64,000 nt of DNA from NCBI GenBank assembly GCA_008933995.1, contig WARS01000054.1, positions 1,426,001-1,490,000 of the forward strand. Direction: 5' to 3'. The stretch is from Datnioides undecimradiatus. Lineage: Eukaryota > Chordata > Actinopteri > Lobotiformes > Datnioididae. The position numbers were made by a program, and so were the translations under genes. The notes below the pieces were generated by a model. That model was not told the origin of the DNA. It ran no database searches and saw only the letters and a list, made by a program, of their open reading frames with translations. Shown one piece after another: positions 22,359-36,934 of the stretch; the first letter of the stretch is position 1; each line of letters starts with the position of its first letter.

Positions 22359-25300
22359 TGCACACACTGCTTTCAAGCCTCTGCACACCTCAGCTTCCTC
22401 GTGCATCACAGCTTCAACTGACCTTTAAGTTGCCTCACCTCTCACTCTCTCTCCACTCCAATCTGCCTTTCAGCTCGTGCTTTTACTGACCTGGTGTTAT
22501 AGAATAAAACACGGTGAAACACATTCCCATTTAAGGTTTTAATGTGTTTCCTCCACTCTGCATGTTAACTGTGAACTCCTGGCCTGTGTGTGTACAGTCA
22601 CTGACGGACAGATCATTAGTGCTTCCATGACTGTAATGTCCCTATAAGTGATTACACAACATCTCATTTTCCAACATACAGCTTCCTTGTCATGACACCA
22701 CAGCACCCTCTGTCACTCACGCACTCCGATTAACACTGAACATTCATAATGTGTCTATTTATGAACACTGAGCGGCTGACTTGTTAATCAAGTCAGCTAT
22801 TTCAATGAGTTCAAGTGGCCATAATGGAGATGCAACCTGCAATACAAGAACGTCTGTAAAGTAACAGGATGCTAACAGTGTTTCAGGCTATATTTATATG
22901 AACTGTATGCGAATGATAGGGTTAGGTGTCCAAGTTAAGTTTGGTGCACCTGCCCACCAACTCATACATGCATGTGTGCTCAAACTGGAAGCAAAGTGAA
23001 GTTTAGAGGCAGTGCAACTTGCGTACGAAGTGACATATTAAACCAGTGGTGGGATCATGATGGATTATCTTAGCTTAGCAGGCAGCTTGACGTAAAAACA
23101 AGAAAGAATATATACTGATCAACATGTTGCACCCCATTTGTGTAATGTATACACAAGAATGGCCACTTCCTCATACTTGCAGGCTTCATGCTAAACTAGG
23201 CTGACTTTGTTCGAACTCCTTCACTGCTTATTAAATCAATTAAACTAAGAGATTATCAGAACTGTTGCTGATAAATTGTCCATGTATTGAGTGATTGATT
23301 AAATCACCGTTTCAACCTTTTGCAGTAATGATGCATGAATTAACCCCTGCTTGTATAGCTAGGTCATTTCTTGGGCAATTGTTATCACTTGTATCATTAA
23401 TCCCAACCAGCCCAAACATGATTATTTGAGATAGAGATCATGTAATCCATGGTATTCCATGAATGCGCGACTGTTTGATCACAGTGAATGAGCTCTACAG
23501 ACATTTGCAAAGACCCCAGGGTAAATCCCAACACTGTTGGGACTGATCTGGTGACAGAGAAAGATAATGTAGGTTTTAGATGGAAAGCTTGACTGTGTCT
23601 TTACAACAAACAGGGAACTGCTTTAGCAAGACTATGGTTCCTGTTGGAGATCCAACCCTCTACTCATCTTTCAGGAAAATCTGGTACAGCATCATCAAAT
23701 GTGTTCAAAGTGAGAGAGTGCAGTCAACATTCCAAACGACCACTTCGGGCAGGAATCAGAGAGATCTGAATTCTGTATTTTGCAGAGCGCATTATCATGA
23801 GTCTCAGAAGCTCCAAGTAAAAGTTCACCATAAGCTCCGTGACCCTCAGCATGCCACAAGTCACACAAGTCATGTGTATGGAGTCAGGTTACCAGGTGTC
23901 AGAGGTACGAGGAACCGGAGCCTACAGGTGACAAGTAGAGCAGGGGAAACGTGTCACTGGGTAACAGACAATGCGATGTTTCATTCACAATGAAGACACA
24001 AAATGATGTCATTTTACAGACCATGAAGGCTATTGCTTTGCGTAACAAATAGGAAAAGTGTTACCTGCAACACCTTTCTTTTCCAGGGCCGGTGTCAAAA
24101 AGACAACAGAGGGTACGTATTACATTCACCTTTGACTTAAATCCAGTACGCTGCAGTCCCCACAATCTCAAATGACTCTTATACTATGTCTTTCCACTTC
24201 AGGCTACTGGGTTATGCCATAACCTTTGAATGAACCAAAATCTGCTCCATCAACACAATTTGAAACAGGAACGCAACACTGCAAGAATCTGGGCCATTTT
24301 GTGGCTTATAACAACAAATATTCCAGACAATTAAGTGATCTTTTGGCAGTCCCGAGTCATTATGTGAATCCTAGCCAGAGAGCAGCAGATCACCTCTGAA
24401 ACATTTTCCTTCATCACATTCCTACACTTAGGAAGACCAGTGACTAATGTGTCTGTTTCGAAACTGAGAGGCTGATTCCAAAATAAATATGAGCTAACAC
24501 ACTCTGCCTGTGAGAGCGCTTCCCCTGTTTAGGGATGAGCTTGCGTTAGACTGCTTTGCGACCATGTGGCAGCGCAATCGTTTCAATCAAGAAACCACAT
24601 TCATAAAACCGGCCTTCAGCTTGAGGGGGCTCAGGATGCGTGGCCTGTTGTCCGTATCAGTGAACAGTGATATCCTTGTTGAATTGGTTGGATTTTGGTC
24701 AGCTGTCTTGAAGGTTGAGCAGTTCAACAATTCCATTTCCAACATGGCTGCTGATTGATTTGAAACTGGAGTTACTGTGTCTTTGTTGTTTTTACTTGAC
24801 TAGTATTTTTTGTTTTTAAAATGTCACCACATTGTGAGCAGTAGCAGTGCAAAATGTGCTTAAAATCTGTCCTGTGAGGTGCGATGCCCGCCCGGCTTCA
24901 CAGTTCCTGGCTTTTCCCAAATTTTGGCAATATTACAGGTGACACTGCAGGTTTTCGTGAAGCGAAGCCTGAACAGAAACTTCAATTCCATTATGATTTT
25001 TTCTCTCCTAAACAGCAAAATGACCTTAAAAAAACGAAAAGGCAGCAAGTGTTGGTGGAGCCCCGCTGGGGTTCGGTCAGCAATATGAAACCGGATGTGT
25101 AAAACAAGTAGATCACTGACATATAGCTGTCGGGTTCTTCATTGTTTTGTCTGTGGATTTTTACAACCCTGAGAGGCAGATAAGGTGTTCAGAGTATGAT
25201 TAACCATAGCCATAGAAAGCCACCATTGTTATTTTGTTTATTACATTGTGACATAAACACAGCACTGTGCAGAGATTATAATTAAAGCCCCCTGTCGGTC

Positions 25301-25605
25301 ACAAGATTTTGTTCGATGACCACAACATAATAGAACTTTAGCTGTGTGAAGTCAATGGCCTGTGGGTGATATTGCGTGTGTGTGAATGTCTGAAAGAGGG
25401 ATCAAAGCTGAGTCAACAAGTTCCTGCCCAGACAGACTAGATGCCAAGAGAGAGGAGAAGAGGAGAAACACAAAAACAGTGAGACAGAGAAACGAGAATG
25501 AGGCAGAGTGTGTAGAAAGGTCTGCCCTGGCAGACACGTGTCAGGTGCAGAAAACACCGTCGGAGATTCTTTAGTTGGATGAAATGAATGGGGTTTAAAT
25601 CTGAC

Positions 25606-25676
25606 CTGGGAGAGCGCAGACTTGGTGAAGCTGCTGATTGTGATGCCGATTGGCTCCAGCAGTGAGGAAATTTCTT
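25606..25676 (-). other. candidate mical2 5' UTR exon
   Basis: On the minus strand a pyrimidine-rich acceptor (CCTGTTTTCAG) is followed by 71 nt of higher GC and then CTCTCCCAG and donor GTCAGA. There is no ATG inside, consistent with a noncoding leader exon of mical2. No homology supports it; a chance pair of sites remains possible. Confidence 0.35.
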
Positions 25677-28600
25677 CTGAAAACAGGAAATATGGAGAGC
25701 AGGAACATTAGAAAAAAGTTTGGACCCACGGCCTCCTCCTCAGAAACACACTGAACGAAAGTTGGCTGCACTTTTGCAATGACTGATCAATCATCAGTTC
25801 GAATGAACATGTATGGATGGTGGTTTAATCTGGAGTTTACCTGTCAAATGTTCAACTGTAAGACAGATGCCTGGAATGACCCTGGACTCAACTAGGTTCA
25901 CCAAGTTCAGAATCCACCACATATGGTTGTCCTAATTTAGACGGTTTTCCAGTTACAATAATTATGCCCTTTTCTTTCTAAACAAAACCCTTCTTTAAAA
26001 AAAAAAAGTTGGATTAGAAAAATAATAACGCAAAGTCTCTGACTGCTTGTGCTGTTAACAGCTTTTCCGGAGGGGAAACTTCTGCATGAGTATCTATGAG
26101 CCACATCAGACTGGTCCATGGCTCAGAGCGACACACCCAAGCTTCACCCACAGATAAGGGGCTCTAAGAGGGAGCAAACTACTCATCAGCGGCATATTTG
26201 CCACTTCCTGGGTTGGAGACTACAGTACAGTGAAACTGGGTCATTAATGTAGAAGTACAGTATCCAAAAAAGCTAAAAACAGGTACAGTGGGTCACATGG
26301 TGCATCAGCTAAACAGCATGATGTTTAGACTGTTCTGATTCCTATAAGCTTCCCGATGGAGTTTTCTCGAAGTTTTTTTTTGTCACACCACACTACATAT
26401 ATGCACTACACAAACAAAAAAGGGGAGCCGCTCATAAGGGCTCCTTATTCCTACCAGTACAAACCTCCACAGGATGCCGTGAAATCAGCTTATTTCCTGT
26501 TGAAAGAATGCACTGAAAAATGGGTGCGTCTCCCTGAGAGTAAAAGAACTGCTCTGCCACAGATGTAAATGTAACAAAACATTCACTGTGGTCTGAAAAG
26601 GTGAAAACGAGAAATATCATTAAATTTAGTATTGCTTCTACGACCAGAACGGACCTGAGAGAGACCAACATGGTTTAGGGCTGTTGTTCTGTCAACAGCT
26701 CGAGGTCTCCCCCGTGGTTTTGAGCATATTTGATCTTTAGTGGCCATAACTGCTTTACAAGACAACATCTCCCAGTTCTCCAGTTGGCCTAGACATTCGT
26801 GGAAGAAGTCCTATCACATCTGCTGCCTTAAGGGGGCAGCTGTGCTTTATGAAGCTGGTCTCTAACACTAACCCAAAGCAATGCACACGAGTCTCAGGGT
26901 TCACTGTCTTACCCCAGGATTTCATTTGGTAATGGGTTAATGGTACACATAAAGTATATACAAGTACCCCAATAAAAGGCATGTATAGTATTTAGCATTT
27001 TTATGACTTTAAAGTCAAAATAATTGCATCTTCTAGATTTCTAATGTGTTCAGAAACAGCAAATCAGTTCAGTCTGCTTTTATTATACTGACTTTCCGAC
27101 TTGGAAAAATGCAAACCTAACCCTTTTATTTCAGAAAATGTGCCAAACCTCTTGACTTGTGAGCCTTAAATACATGTTCAAATACTATGATATCCCAGAA
27201 ACTATGCAGAGAGGCTCTGAAATCATATCTACGAAAAGTATGTTGTGCACAACTGAAGAACCAAAGACCAGCAGATAGCCACAATGAAAGCAGGGATGAA
27301 CACAAAGGCGGAATAACACAAATCCTTAAGGGAACAGCTGAGGTTTATGACAAAACTTCCCATGGAGTAAAGTGTGGTCGTATTTCCAGTGTCACACAGT
27401 GTGGGCTTTAACTCCAGTTACAGCAGGATCACAACTTGGGTCTGAAGAAGGTGACCAATAGAATGAAGTTTCCCACTGTTTTCCAATTGGTATGCATGTT
27501 ATCTGATTGGCTCATTCTCAAGTAGGGATTTATAGTCCTAATGTTAATGGTAAAGACTGTTCAATACACATGTAGTCTTGTTTTGTGAGGCATGGTATAT
27601 AGTGTGTCTTTAGTCACAAATGGCTGAAAGTGTGCCAACAGTCTGACCAAGTCAAAAGGCAGGAAGGAAGGAGGAAAAGGACTGAAAGATTTGCATCTCC
27701 TCTGGTTCATCAGATGTAAATACACATCAGAGGGCAACCGAAATCTCCAAACAGACAAAATTCAAATGCATGGAAATCAATCTGGACTCACGCAGGGTGA
27801 AAAAGCAAAGTCAAGGCGAGTCTGAATATCCCGTGCTGTTTACAGCTGTCCCCCAATTTCAGTTCAGCACTAAGAGGATAATGCTAACATCCCGCTGACT
27901 AAACAACCTAAAGAAACAAACAAAAGAATGCTACTACAATAATTACAAGAAATATTGTTCTAATTTTGGGAAATACACTCGTTCACAGCTAAACAAGAAT
28001 TTTAGTACCACTCTGTTGTCATGCGTCCTTCAGTGACCCAAGGGACAACAACGCTGTAGCTTGCCTTTTCAATCCATACATGGTTGTATCTACAGTCACT
28101 GTGTCTTGGAGAATGTGTTATTATGTTGTGCTAGTTTGGAAGCTTTAACACCGTTGGCAGGCAAGCTGTTACATCTTTAAGGTAACCCAAGCCATCTCCC
28201 TGTAGCTTTATATTAAATCTGCAGTCATGAGCAGGGGACTGCTCTTGTTGAATCTTGGAAAGAAAGTGAATAAGCATATTTCCAATAATATCAAATTAGT
28301 CTTAAAATTATAACAATAAATATATTTGGGACATGTGAGCAACTCTTTGTAGACAGGCAATCCCATGGCAGTCCACATTAGGCAGGGTGTGATACAGACT
28401 TCTTTAAAAACTGTTGTTTTACCCAGGAGACATGATTATGCCGTAGGAATTTTACCATTTTTTCAAGTGAACATTAGTCAAAGGTCAATCCCAAAGCTGA
28501 TGTTCACTGGTCAAAATTACATTTTTCAAAAAATTAAACAAGAACAAACATAAAACAGCCTCTTTAGCTTCATCACAGATGTTTTTAAGCTTTTGGTGGG

Positions 28601-29341
28601 TTTACAAAGAAATCAGGAAATTTCGTAAAACTGGTAAAACAAATATGAAAAATCAAATATTGATCTCTCCTTTGGTCCTGAAGGAGCTGAGATTAAATTT
28701 CAGAAATCACTCTACGTGTGGGTGCCAAGAAGCCTGAATGGGTTGAAACACACTCAAAGTAAGAACAATACTCTTTGTACATACCATTATTGATGATACT
28801 GTCTCAAAGAACTCCTGGTGTGGTTTTAACAGCAGTTTGTAATCAAACTTAACAGATATATAGGGGGACAGATAACAGTGCCTGTGCGTCTGGGGGGGGG
28901 TAAAGATTCCTTTTAAGGATTTTCCCTATCACACCTGGTCTGCTTCTTTGAATGCAGTCTCACTAATAAGGGCATAGTGTTGATTCTAACCTTTGGTACA
29001 AAGGTTGTAACAAAGCATGGGGGAGTGTCCAAACATCTAGTTAACACCAATAAAAACAATATGACTGTAAAAGGAAAGGTTTGGTAACAAGGCCTAAATT
29101 GGCATTGCTGACTTCAGTGGCGTCAATGTATGTTTTCTGATCTAGATGACTGTGTGCAGGAAACTACGTGTGGCTGAAAGGAGCAGAGAAATGAATAGTG
29201 TGCTTGCGGACGTCCGACTAAAATCAGCAAATAGTTGATTTTACGTACCAGTTACGTAGTCTAATATGCGATCTGCCATTTCTGTTACGTTCCCCCACAA
29301 TGACCGTGCACCCACTGTACCCACGTACGTAACTTCCTTAA

Positions 29342-29495
29342 CCTCCTAAGACCTAAACTCTTGCATGGCATGCTTTATTGATTTCTCTTTGTTATTTGGG
29401 TTGATTGGGACCTGCTAAGTGTAAAAACAAATAATTATCTTTTTGCATTCCCATGCATGTGTTGTCCACATATGTGGACGCCAGGTCCTAGGAGG
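29342..29495. mobile_element. MITE with TTAA duplications (piggyBac-like)
   Basis: A 154-bp element has ends CCTCCTAAGACCT and AGGTCCTAGGAGG (one mismatch) flanked by TTAA at 29338-29341 and 29496-29499, the target duplication of piggyBac-type elements. It contains the perfect 16-bp palindrome GTCCACATATGTGGAC (29464-29479). It has no coding capacity. Confidence 0.7.
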
Positions 29496-29644
29496 TTAAA
29501 ATAGGAACAAGAACCTTGTAAATAAAGTTATAACTGAACTGGTACAGACAATTTGTAAAACTCAGTTCTAAAGTTAACTGAGCAACTCAAACGTAAGACT
29601 AAATTTAGACAGTTATGTTGATTTACATGAGCAAAAACTGCTAC

Positions 29645-29892
29645 AAGCCTGACTTCCTCCCAACCGGTCAAGGCAGATGGCCGTCCACCTAGAGCCAGGA
29701 TCTGCCCAAGGTATCTGCCTGTTAAAAGGAAGTTTTTCCTTGCCACTGTTGCCAAGTGCTTGCTCATGGTGGAACTGTTGGGTGTAATTAATAGTAATGA
29801 GTGTGGTCTAGACCCGCTCTGTTTGTAAAGTGCCCTGAGATGACTTGTTGTGAATTGGCGCTATATAAATAAAACTGAATTGAATTGAATTG
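29645..29892 (+). repeat. 5'-truncated LINE 3' tail (L2-like?)
   Basis: It carries aaggaagtttttccttgcca, aaagtgccctgagatgactt and ggcgctatataaataaaact followed by GAATT repeats. This is a very common fish non-LTR 3' region. The GAATT tail marks the poly-repeat end. An opposite-strand copy lies at 13594-13690. Confidence 0.65.
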
Positions 29893-32800
29893 ACTTAGTG
29901 CATGGTAGTGCGCATGCAGCAGCTGCAACTGTGCCATGTCACATGTTAACCAGAGAGACTGGAGTTACATGTTACGTGATCACCTGCACTGGCAAGTCTG
30001 CTATGCTGCCCATGGGCATTTGCGTGTTGTCACCATGGGTCTCAAGCTTCAGCAAACATCAAAATCAACAAAAAAAATTTATATTAAAAACACGTCAAAT
30101 GTCAAATTCAAGTTCATGAACTGACTTTCAGTGTTCTCATCAGGCAAAAAACATAAATTTGAAACAATATAGCTCAAATGCTCATCAAAATTCAGTTCCA
30201 TTTATTGGCAGTAAATTTAAATACTGCATTACTTCCCCTCCTACATCTTCTCTTGCCCACATGATCTATGGCAGAACCTGAGTTGAAATCTAGAGTTTAG
30301 ATTTGATGGATCTAAATCTGAGTTTATGGATTTGAGTCAGGACTCTGCCCCTCTTACAACACAGACACCGGTAGCTTGGCTTGAATTATACATGCCATAT
30401 GTTTGCATGTACTGAGACAGGCTTTAATTGGTGCATTTGAGCTCTGAAATCAGACCCTTAATCCTTGCAGTATTAACACCACAAGACTGGAGGTTTAGGC
30501 CTGGATCGGGCCTGCAACTCGCCTACATCTAACATAGCATGTCCACGTAGCTCAGATACCAGATCACACAACTGCAAGTTTATGGTTTTCTTGAATTTAA
30601 CAGCCAATCGCTTGTTTGCATGAGTCTAATGTCATCATCTGCAGATACAACAGCTCTGCAGGAAATTCCTTTCATACAGTGTCTGTCAATACTTTAAGGC
30701 ATAACTGAACTAAAACTTGATGCATGTCTTAACAGCCCAACCCTTACAAGTGGTTTGGCTTAGATTAGAATTTAAGACCTCCCCCCTTATGGAGTAGCAT
30801 TTGGCCCCATGTGTATTGAAGAAGTGGAGGATTTTGTAGGTTGATAATCACTGATTAAACCCTTAGGCTATTGATGTAAATGCTGTAGTTACCCAAAGCA
30901 AACAGGCAACAGGAGGCTTGATGTTTCTGACTTTGGCTCAAATGTGCTGACCCTACACCCTTGAACTTTCACAGAAAAGAGATGCATGTTAACATGAGGT
31001 ACCATCTGTTATCTAAACAGATTGTATTACGGTGATAATGCTTTGTGATTACATCACAGCAAGTCATTTGATGCAATGTTAACATCAAAAATATTAACAG
31101 ATTTAACAAATGAAACGCAAACATTTTTTAAAAAAATGTATGTTATGTATTTGAGATAATAGAACAAATGGTTTTGTAAAATAAACTAAAACTTAAACTA
31201 AAGGTTCCTTCTAGGACCATTTAAATCATCCTACAACTCAGATATAGGTTCTAAATGAAGCGAGGCCTACTGGAGCTCAACTTGGCCTTTCTCATCTGAC
31301 AGCAGCCCATCTGGTCTGCCAGTGACTCTCAGTTCCCTGGTGTATTTTTGTCTTGCTGCTTTTCCTCCTGGACTGATATGCACAGTGACACTCCCTTATA
31401 AGTCAACCACTCATTCCAGGAAGTGACAGCTTGTGCAACGGCTTCTTCTTGGGTTTTTTGTTGGGTTTTTTTTGCCCCCACGGGCATCGTAGCGCAGATC
31501 AGTAGAAAACAGCAACATGAAACTGTCTGAGATTAACATCTTGAGGATTGGCTGCACAGCAGTAGGAAGCAAATGTCAAAGCACAAGCTAAGAAAGAAAA
31601 AGAAATTCCTTCAATATCTGTTAGAATGTTAAACCCAGTTTTGATTTATGAAGGGGTCTCTGTAGAGGCCACAAACATTAAAAAGATGGTGTGAGACAAA
31701 CTGTAGCACCACTCAAACACAGACTAAGGGACAGAGTGGGTAAACAGAGTTATTAATATGCTATGAATTAAAGATTATTTGCCATAAATAACTTAACATA
31801 ACTGTTTCCACCGAGTGATCCAGTTTTTGATAGAACAGTTATTTTAAAGCTTCCTTTGCCGAAATTGCAACTGAGCCAATAGAAACACTCAGACCAGCCG
31901 GTCTGATCTCACTGCATGCAGCCTTTACTTAAACAAAGCTCGCCCCCTTGTTGTAATACACACCCGCATATGGAGAAGAAGGAAGCCAAGATGTTTGATT
32001 TTCTTGTGTTCTTGTTAAAAGCGTAGCGCTGCTCAGAGTGTAATGTATACTGTATGCTTACAGTGTGTGGGGTTGAGAGAGAAAGTAGTTGTGTCCCAAC
32101 TGCAGGAAAAGTGCAAGGTCAACCCTGAAATCCTGGTAACAACCTGCCTTCATTTCACACAACTGTGTGCGGTTGAAGCACAAAACAGATCTTGGCCCTG
32201 TGTGCACGTAGGTAAGGGTCTCACATAGCCTGACATCAGCAGACTAATCTGCAAAAGCGTATTGGCCAGTTTATTTTTGATTTCCATGAGGTGTCATCAG
32301 TGGTCACAAACCAGCATGCCTGTAGACAACTGGACAGACCTGCAACCAGTCCAAGCAGTGAAATGTGTCGTATGACTTTTCAAATCTAGACCGAAACAAC
32401 AACAAAAGCAAAGGCACATGAGTGACGAGGGACACATGAAGGCTGGACGCTGAAAACATCTGAACATGCACGTGCATCTTTCAGAGCAAATGCAACATGA
32501 GCATGGGAGATTCATCTGATCCTAGGCAAGGTGTGAAGGGTTATATGTGGAAAAGCGGCTTTACTGTGCAGTGCTGTGACCCATCAGCACTGCATTTTCA
32601 CAATGGAATGGAAAAAGTGTCACCCATTGTGTGCGCACCCCTTGCTGGAAACAGCCGCACAATGCGATGCCCCTTTTTTTGAAAGTTAGCTTGTTTGTGA
32701 GTCTCTAAAACTGTCAGTGATGTCACAAAATGACGACAATGATCAAGTATCTGAAATCTGACTGAACTGTTGACTCGCCATAGGGAACAGTGAACAAGCG

Positions 32801-34429
32801 ACTGAGGGAACGGTTTCGGACTCAGCCGTGGCCGTAAGCAAAACAAAGACTGGCCTATAAAATGTTTGATGAAAAAGTAAAAGCATTCAACATGTCTGTT
32901 AGCCCTCAGGGGTGCAGACAAAGTGTTTTTTTGAGTCAGCCTGACACTAAATGCAAACGCCACAAGGTATCTTTAAGTCAGCTGTGGCTGGCACAGTCCG
33001 ACACAGCCCGACATCTGCGCGGTTTGGCTTTAGGCACGCTGTGTGTTTGAATCATGTACTAACACACAGAGTGCTGAGGTCACAAATGGGGCTAGTGTTC
33101 CTGCAGCTAGTGTTCCATGCAGTCAAAACATTCTGTACAGTTTGGTAATGAGCTTTATTCAGACTCCTGTGATCAGTTTTTGGAGGATTTGCTGAGTCTG
33201 AAAAGAAATAAAATGCAAAAAACTCAGTGAGACAGACTCAAACTTCGGTTGTTGCTCTCAGTCGTATGAGAGTTTCCAACGAGCATATGGTTTAGTCTGC
33301 AGTAATGGCGTGGAAACAGCAGCGACTAGGTGCCACAAGCATTTGCTGTAATTACCCCTGTTTAAAACCACCGTTGAACAAGGATTTGTCCAAGTTCTGG
33401 ACCTCTGACCTGTTTGCTCTTTATGCTGACCAAGCTGCTTCTGACCAACACTCACAGTCAGCAACTATAAGCTACTTGCAACAACAAGTGTGATCCATAA
33501 CCCATGTAGGCCTATTTGAATGGAACCATGTAAACAAATGGAAAACAGACAGATTACTGGATGCTCAGTCCTCACACAGCAATCAGCGTAACATTCAGAC
33601 CTCTGCACTGTTTACCAGGGTTAAACGACAAATAATGGAGGCACTCAATAAGATGAGATGCAGATCGAGCTCTAATGAGGAGTCATCTATAATATTACTC
33701 AAGTGAAAACAGAGTGAACGTTTATCCCGCTACTGAAATGCCACTCCACAACAAGTGCAGGCTGTGAGATGAGATGCAACCGTCTCGCCTGACTGGATTT
33801 CAGGTCTCTCGTGACATGAAGCCACCTGCTGCACACAGGAATCGGCTGGAAGCTGAGAAGAAGGACACACCTACATAAGTACATCACATAATTCTCATAG
33901 AGCACTGAGGGAATGCAATCCTGCAAATCCTGAGGGACAACTCACCAGGATATATGACTGTCCCTTTTGAGGGCAAACCTGCAGGAAAGTCTAAAGGCTT
34001 TTCAGCATCTTTGATGTCCTTCTCAATGCCTTTGCAGCTTATTTAAGATGTTTTGCTTCTGCTTATAGTTTAGTCCATGTGGGATGAAACTATAAGCAAA
34101 CCCATCTCTTCTCATGCCAATCCATGAGTGACCTATATCATAGTGCAGGTAGAATCAAGTTTACCTTTCTTTACACTTCTGTTACCTGTGGATTTAAGTG
34201 TGAATATTATCAGTCAAGTCTATAGTACACCTAGTAACCATTCATTACATCACATGGCAATAAGTTGCAAGGTCATGTCTGTTTGCCTTATTTTCATCAT
34301 GGATCCAAACCGCTTTTGTAAAACCAAATGACCAGTAAACCTTTGTTTGGCGCCTGCCCACGTCACCTGTTGCACCAGTACCAAGTTCCAGCCGGGGAAA
34401 CATAACAGCACACAAATAAAATCCCACTG

Positions 34430-34860
34430 CACTCAGCTTTAAAACGCGTTCTGCGCCGACAAATGCTGTACCCCCGGGCAGCGTAACATGAATGCCACAT
34501 ATGAAGCATTTCAAAATAACATTCCTGATAATCGCTCAGTCGTGTACTCACGCTCGGAGAGGAAAGTGCGGCTGTCAGCTATTTACACCCCAAAGTCCAT
34601 GGACAGTAATTACCGGTCCCGCTGGAGTCCTAAGCCTTTTCACTCACGAGACGTCCAAAGCTGTCCTCACAGGTCGGTCAACATGTTCACGCCGGTGCCG
34701 TGCTTTTCTACAACGAACTGTTGCTCATGTGATAATAGCCGTGTGTTTGCTGACCCCCTGTTGTAGGCCAGCGTCAAGTCCGACAACGAGACAGACAGAG
34801 AACTTCCGGTTACTGTTTTTCTAAAATAAACCTCTTACGGCTTACCCGCTGGTGAATATG
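34430..34860 (-). promoter_or_regulatory. candidate mical2 promoter and first noncoding exon
   Basis: This is the first CpG-rich block upstream of the mical2 start (aacgcgttctgcgccgac, ccccgggcagcg, taccggtcccgc, cacgccggtgccg). On the minus strand an ETS-type CCGGAAGT occurs near 34803-34810. An exon ending at 34552 would be followed by a consensus donor GTGAGT. Transcription toward lower coordinates from here would lead to the 5' UTR acceptor at 19366. No TATA box is seen, as expected for a CpG promoter. The role is inferred. Confidence 0.45.
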
Positions 34861-36900
34861 CCAGTGAGTGCTATCCGTCTGAAATCAATTACATCCCTTA
34901 AGATAGCCCTAAAGTATCTACAGTTACACATTTTCAGTGTTCAGAAACATGAATGGTCACACAGATTTGAATTGTAATGAGATGGGTAGACGCCCGTTAT
35001 TTTGTTTCTTACATGGAAATTTTGCAGTCACGTTAGCTTGACAAGACCGGTGCAAAATTTCCAGCTCCCGTGAAAAAGACAACCAATAGGAGCCCAAGCG
35101 TCAAACCTCGGAAGGTGTATATGTCGAAACTCAGGTGGTGGTTCATATTGTTTTGAAAGCAGGTTCTCCTTACAGTGTGCTTTAGTGACTTATGATCTTT
35201 TACATTTCTATCATTTCACATTTTTAAAGGAAATATAGAGATATTTTTAATTTTCGTTTGATTCAGTTATCTCAGGGTGTGGTGTTATAAAAAAATGAAC
35301 ACATCTACATGTAAAGGCCAGATAGAGGCAGCATCATAAGCGCTAACATCTGCAGAGCAAAAAGCAGGAAAGCATCGGGGTGCACTGAGTGCAATGCTTA
35401 ACTTGACAAACACATTCAAATGGATCCTTGCACTCTCAAATATCCCTATCTTTGCCACTGCCCCCGACACACACTTCTTGTCACAAGCTGCATGGAGGCA
35501 GAGCAGCTCGTTGCACTGTGACAGCTGTTCTCTAAGGGAATAAGAAAGTTGCACTTATGTTGATCATGCTTTCCATATCTCATGCACACAGAGAATGAGG
35601 ACACTGCTCGTCTGATATCGTGTTTTACATGGTGTATCAGTGGTTGCTAGTGTCTTTTAGTTCATTTACAGGGAGTAATGCAACACAGCCACACCACTGG
35701 GGCAAGAAACAATAGGTATTTTGGTTAGAAACCACAATCCCTGGGTCCATTGTGCCTAAACCTTCAATTTAAAAAAATGTTTTTACACAACACAACAACA
35801 TATCTGAGCCTTTCTTATAAATTTACTAACACTACAACTTGCAGTATGTTCTATACTTATATACTAAAACGTGCACTTTTTGATACAAAATGTACTGCTT
35901 CACTGTACTGCGCCATGCAAACACGTCTGCATTCTGACAAACCTCTTTTAATTTTTATACTGTCCTTTTTTTTCAATTTGCCAGTTCAGATTATGTCTAT
36001 GAGATGTTTTGTCCTACTCTGCCCTCATGTGGTAAAAGTACTGCCAAGACATCATGAAGAGCACAGCCTCTTCTTTTTCCAAAGAGAGGTCAGGATTATC
36101 CAAAAGAAATTAGCCAGGGGTGGTTTGGGAACAAACTCAAGGCTGGATTAGCAAGTGGACAAAGTGGGTAGTGTCGTCAAGGGTATAGACCTCCAAAAGC
36201 ACCGGAGGCCATAGGCTCACTGTGTCAGCTGGTCTTACACAACCTACATTTTAAAATGCAGTACCATTTGGTATGACATAAAGATTAGTTCTGCTGCTTT
36301 ATTATCTGTTTACACGACACACATTTTGATTTGTCTTATTAAGAAAAGAAAGGATGTAATTTGTAAGATTAATGATTAGTTTGTTCTGCTTAAGTGTCTC
36401 ATTAAGCTATGTCTGTGCTACAGATTGTCAGCATTAACACCACCAGGACCCTGATATTAATACAGCCAAATGGAACTCAGCCTTTTTCATTTTATCGAGA
36501 CCTGTGCTTTTCCTACTACAACACGCCAAACTGTCTTGACGCTCAGTTTATAGCTTCCATTGTAGTGGATTAAATTACAGATAACCTGCCACTTGAGATT
36601 TTTACTATATTTAGAATATTCCAGCACAGGAGTAATTTCTACAAGTTAACTGAGGCACGTTACCACATTTTTGACCGCATTTAAACCTGAAGAGAAACCA
36701 GAAATCAACTGGACTTTCTACAAGGACTGCCAAGAGACCAGCAACATTGAAAGAAGGTACAGGAATCTGTGGCACTTACAGGTCAGTCCTTGCTTCTGTC
36801 ACCATGGACCCCACATTTCAACATAGAGACCAAGTGGTCTACCAAACAGTGGAAAAGTCTGCAGAGGGAAGTCAGTGTGTCAGATCAGGAGACATGCCAT
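34861..36900. other. intergenic, nothing recognised
   Basis: Unique-looking AT-rich sequence between the mical2 promoter region and the first repeats. The longest open frames have no domain or splice context. Confidence 0.5.
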
Positions 36901-36934
36901 GCATGCTCACATTCACTGCTGTGGTCATTTTACA

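Larger units (their letters stand above)
19366..25605. other. mical2 5' intron, repeats only
   Basis: No coding exon was recognised. It holds the LINE tail at 20165-20240, the inverted repeat at 21825-22319 and an (AC)n run at about 22315-22357. Confidence 0.5.
25677..34400. other. mical2 5' intron, no gene seen
   Basis: No exon was recognised in this AT-rich stretch. It contains a MITE (29342-29495) and a LINE tail (29645-29892). The many short open frames show no recognisable domains. Confidence 0.5.

Noticed and set aside
24860-25102. Overlapping open frames on both strands near 24.9-25.1 kb
   Set aside because: No recognisable domain in any frame; overlap on opposite strands is expected by chance in this GC range.
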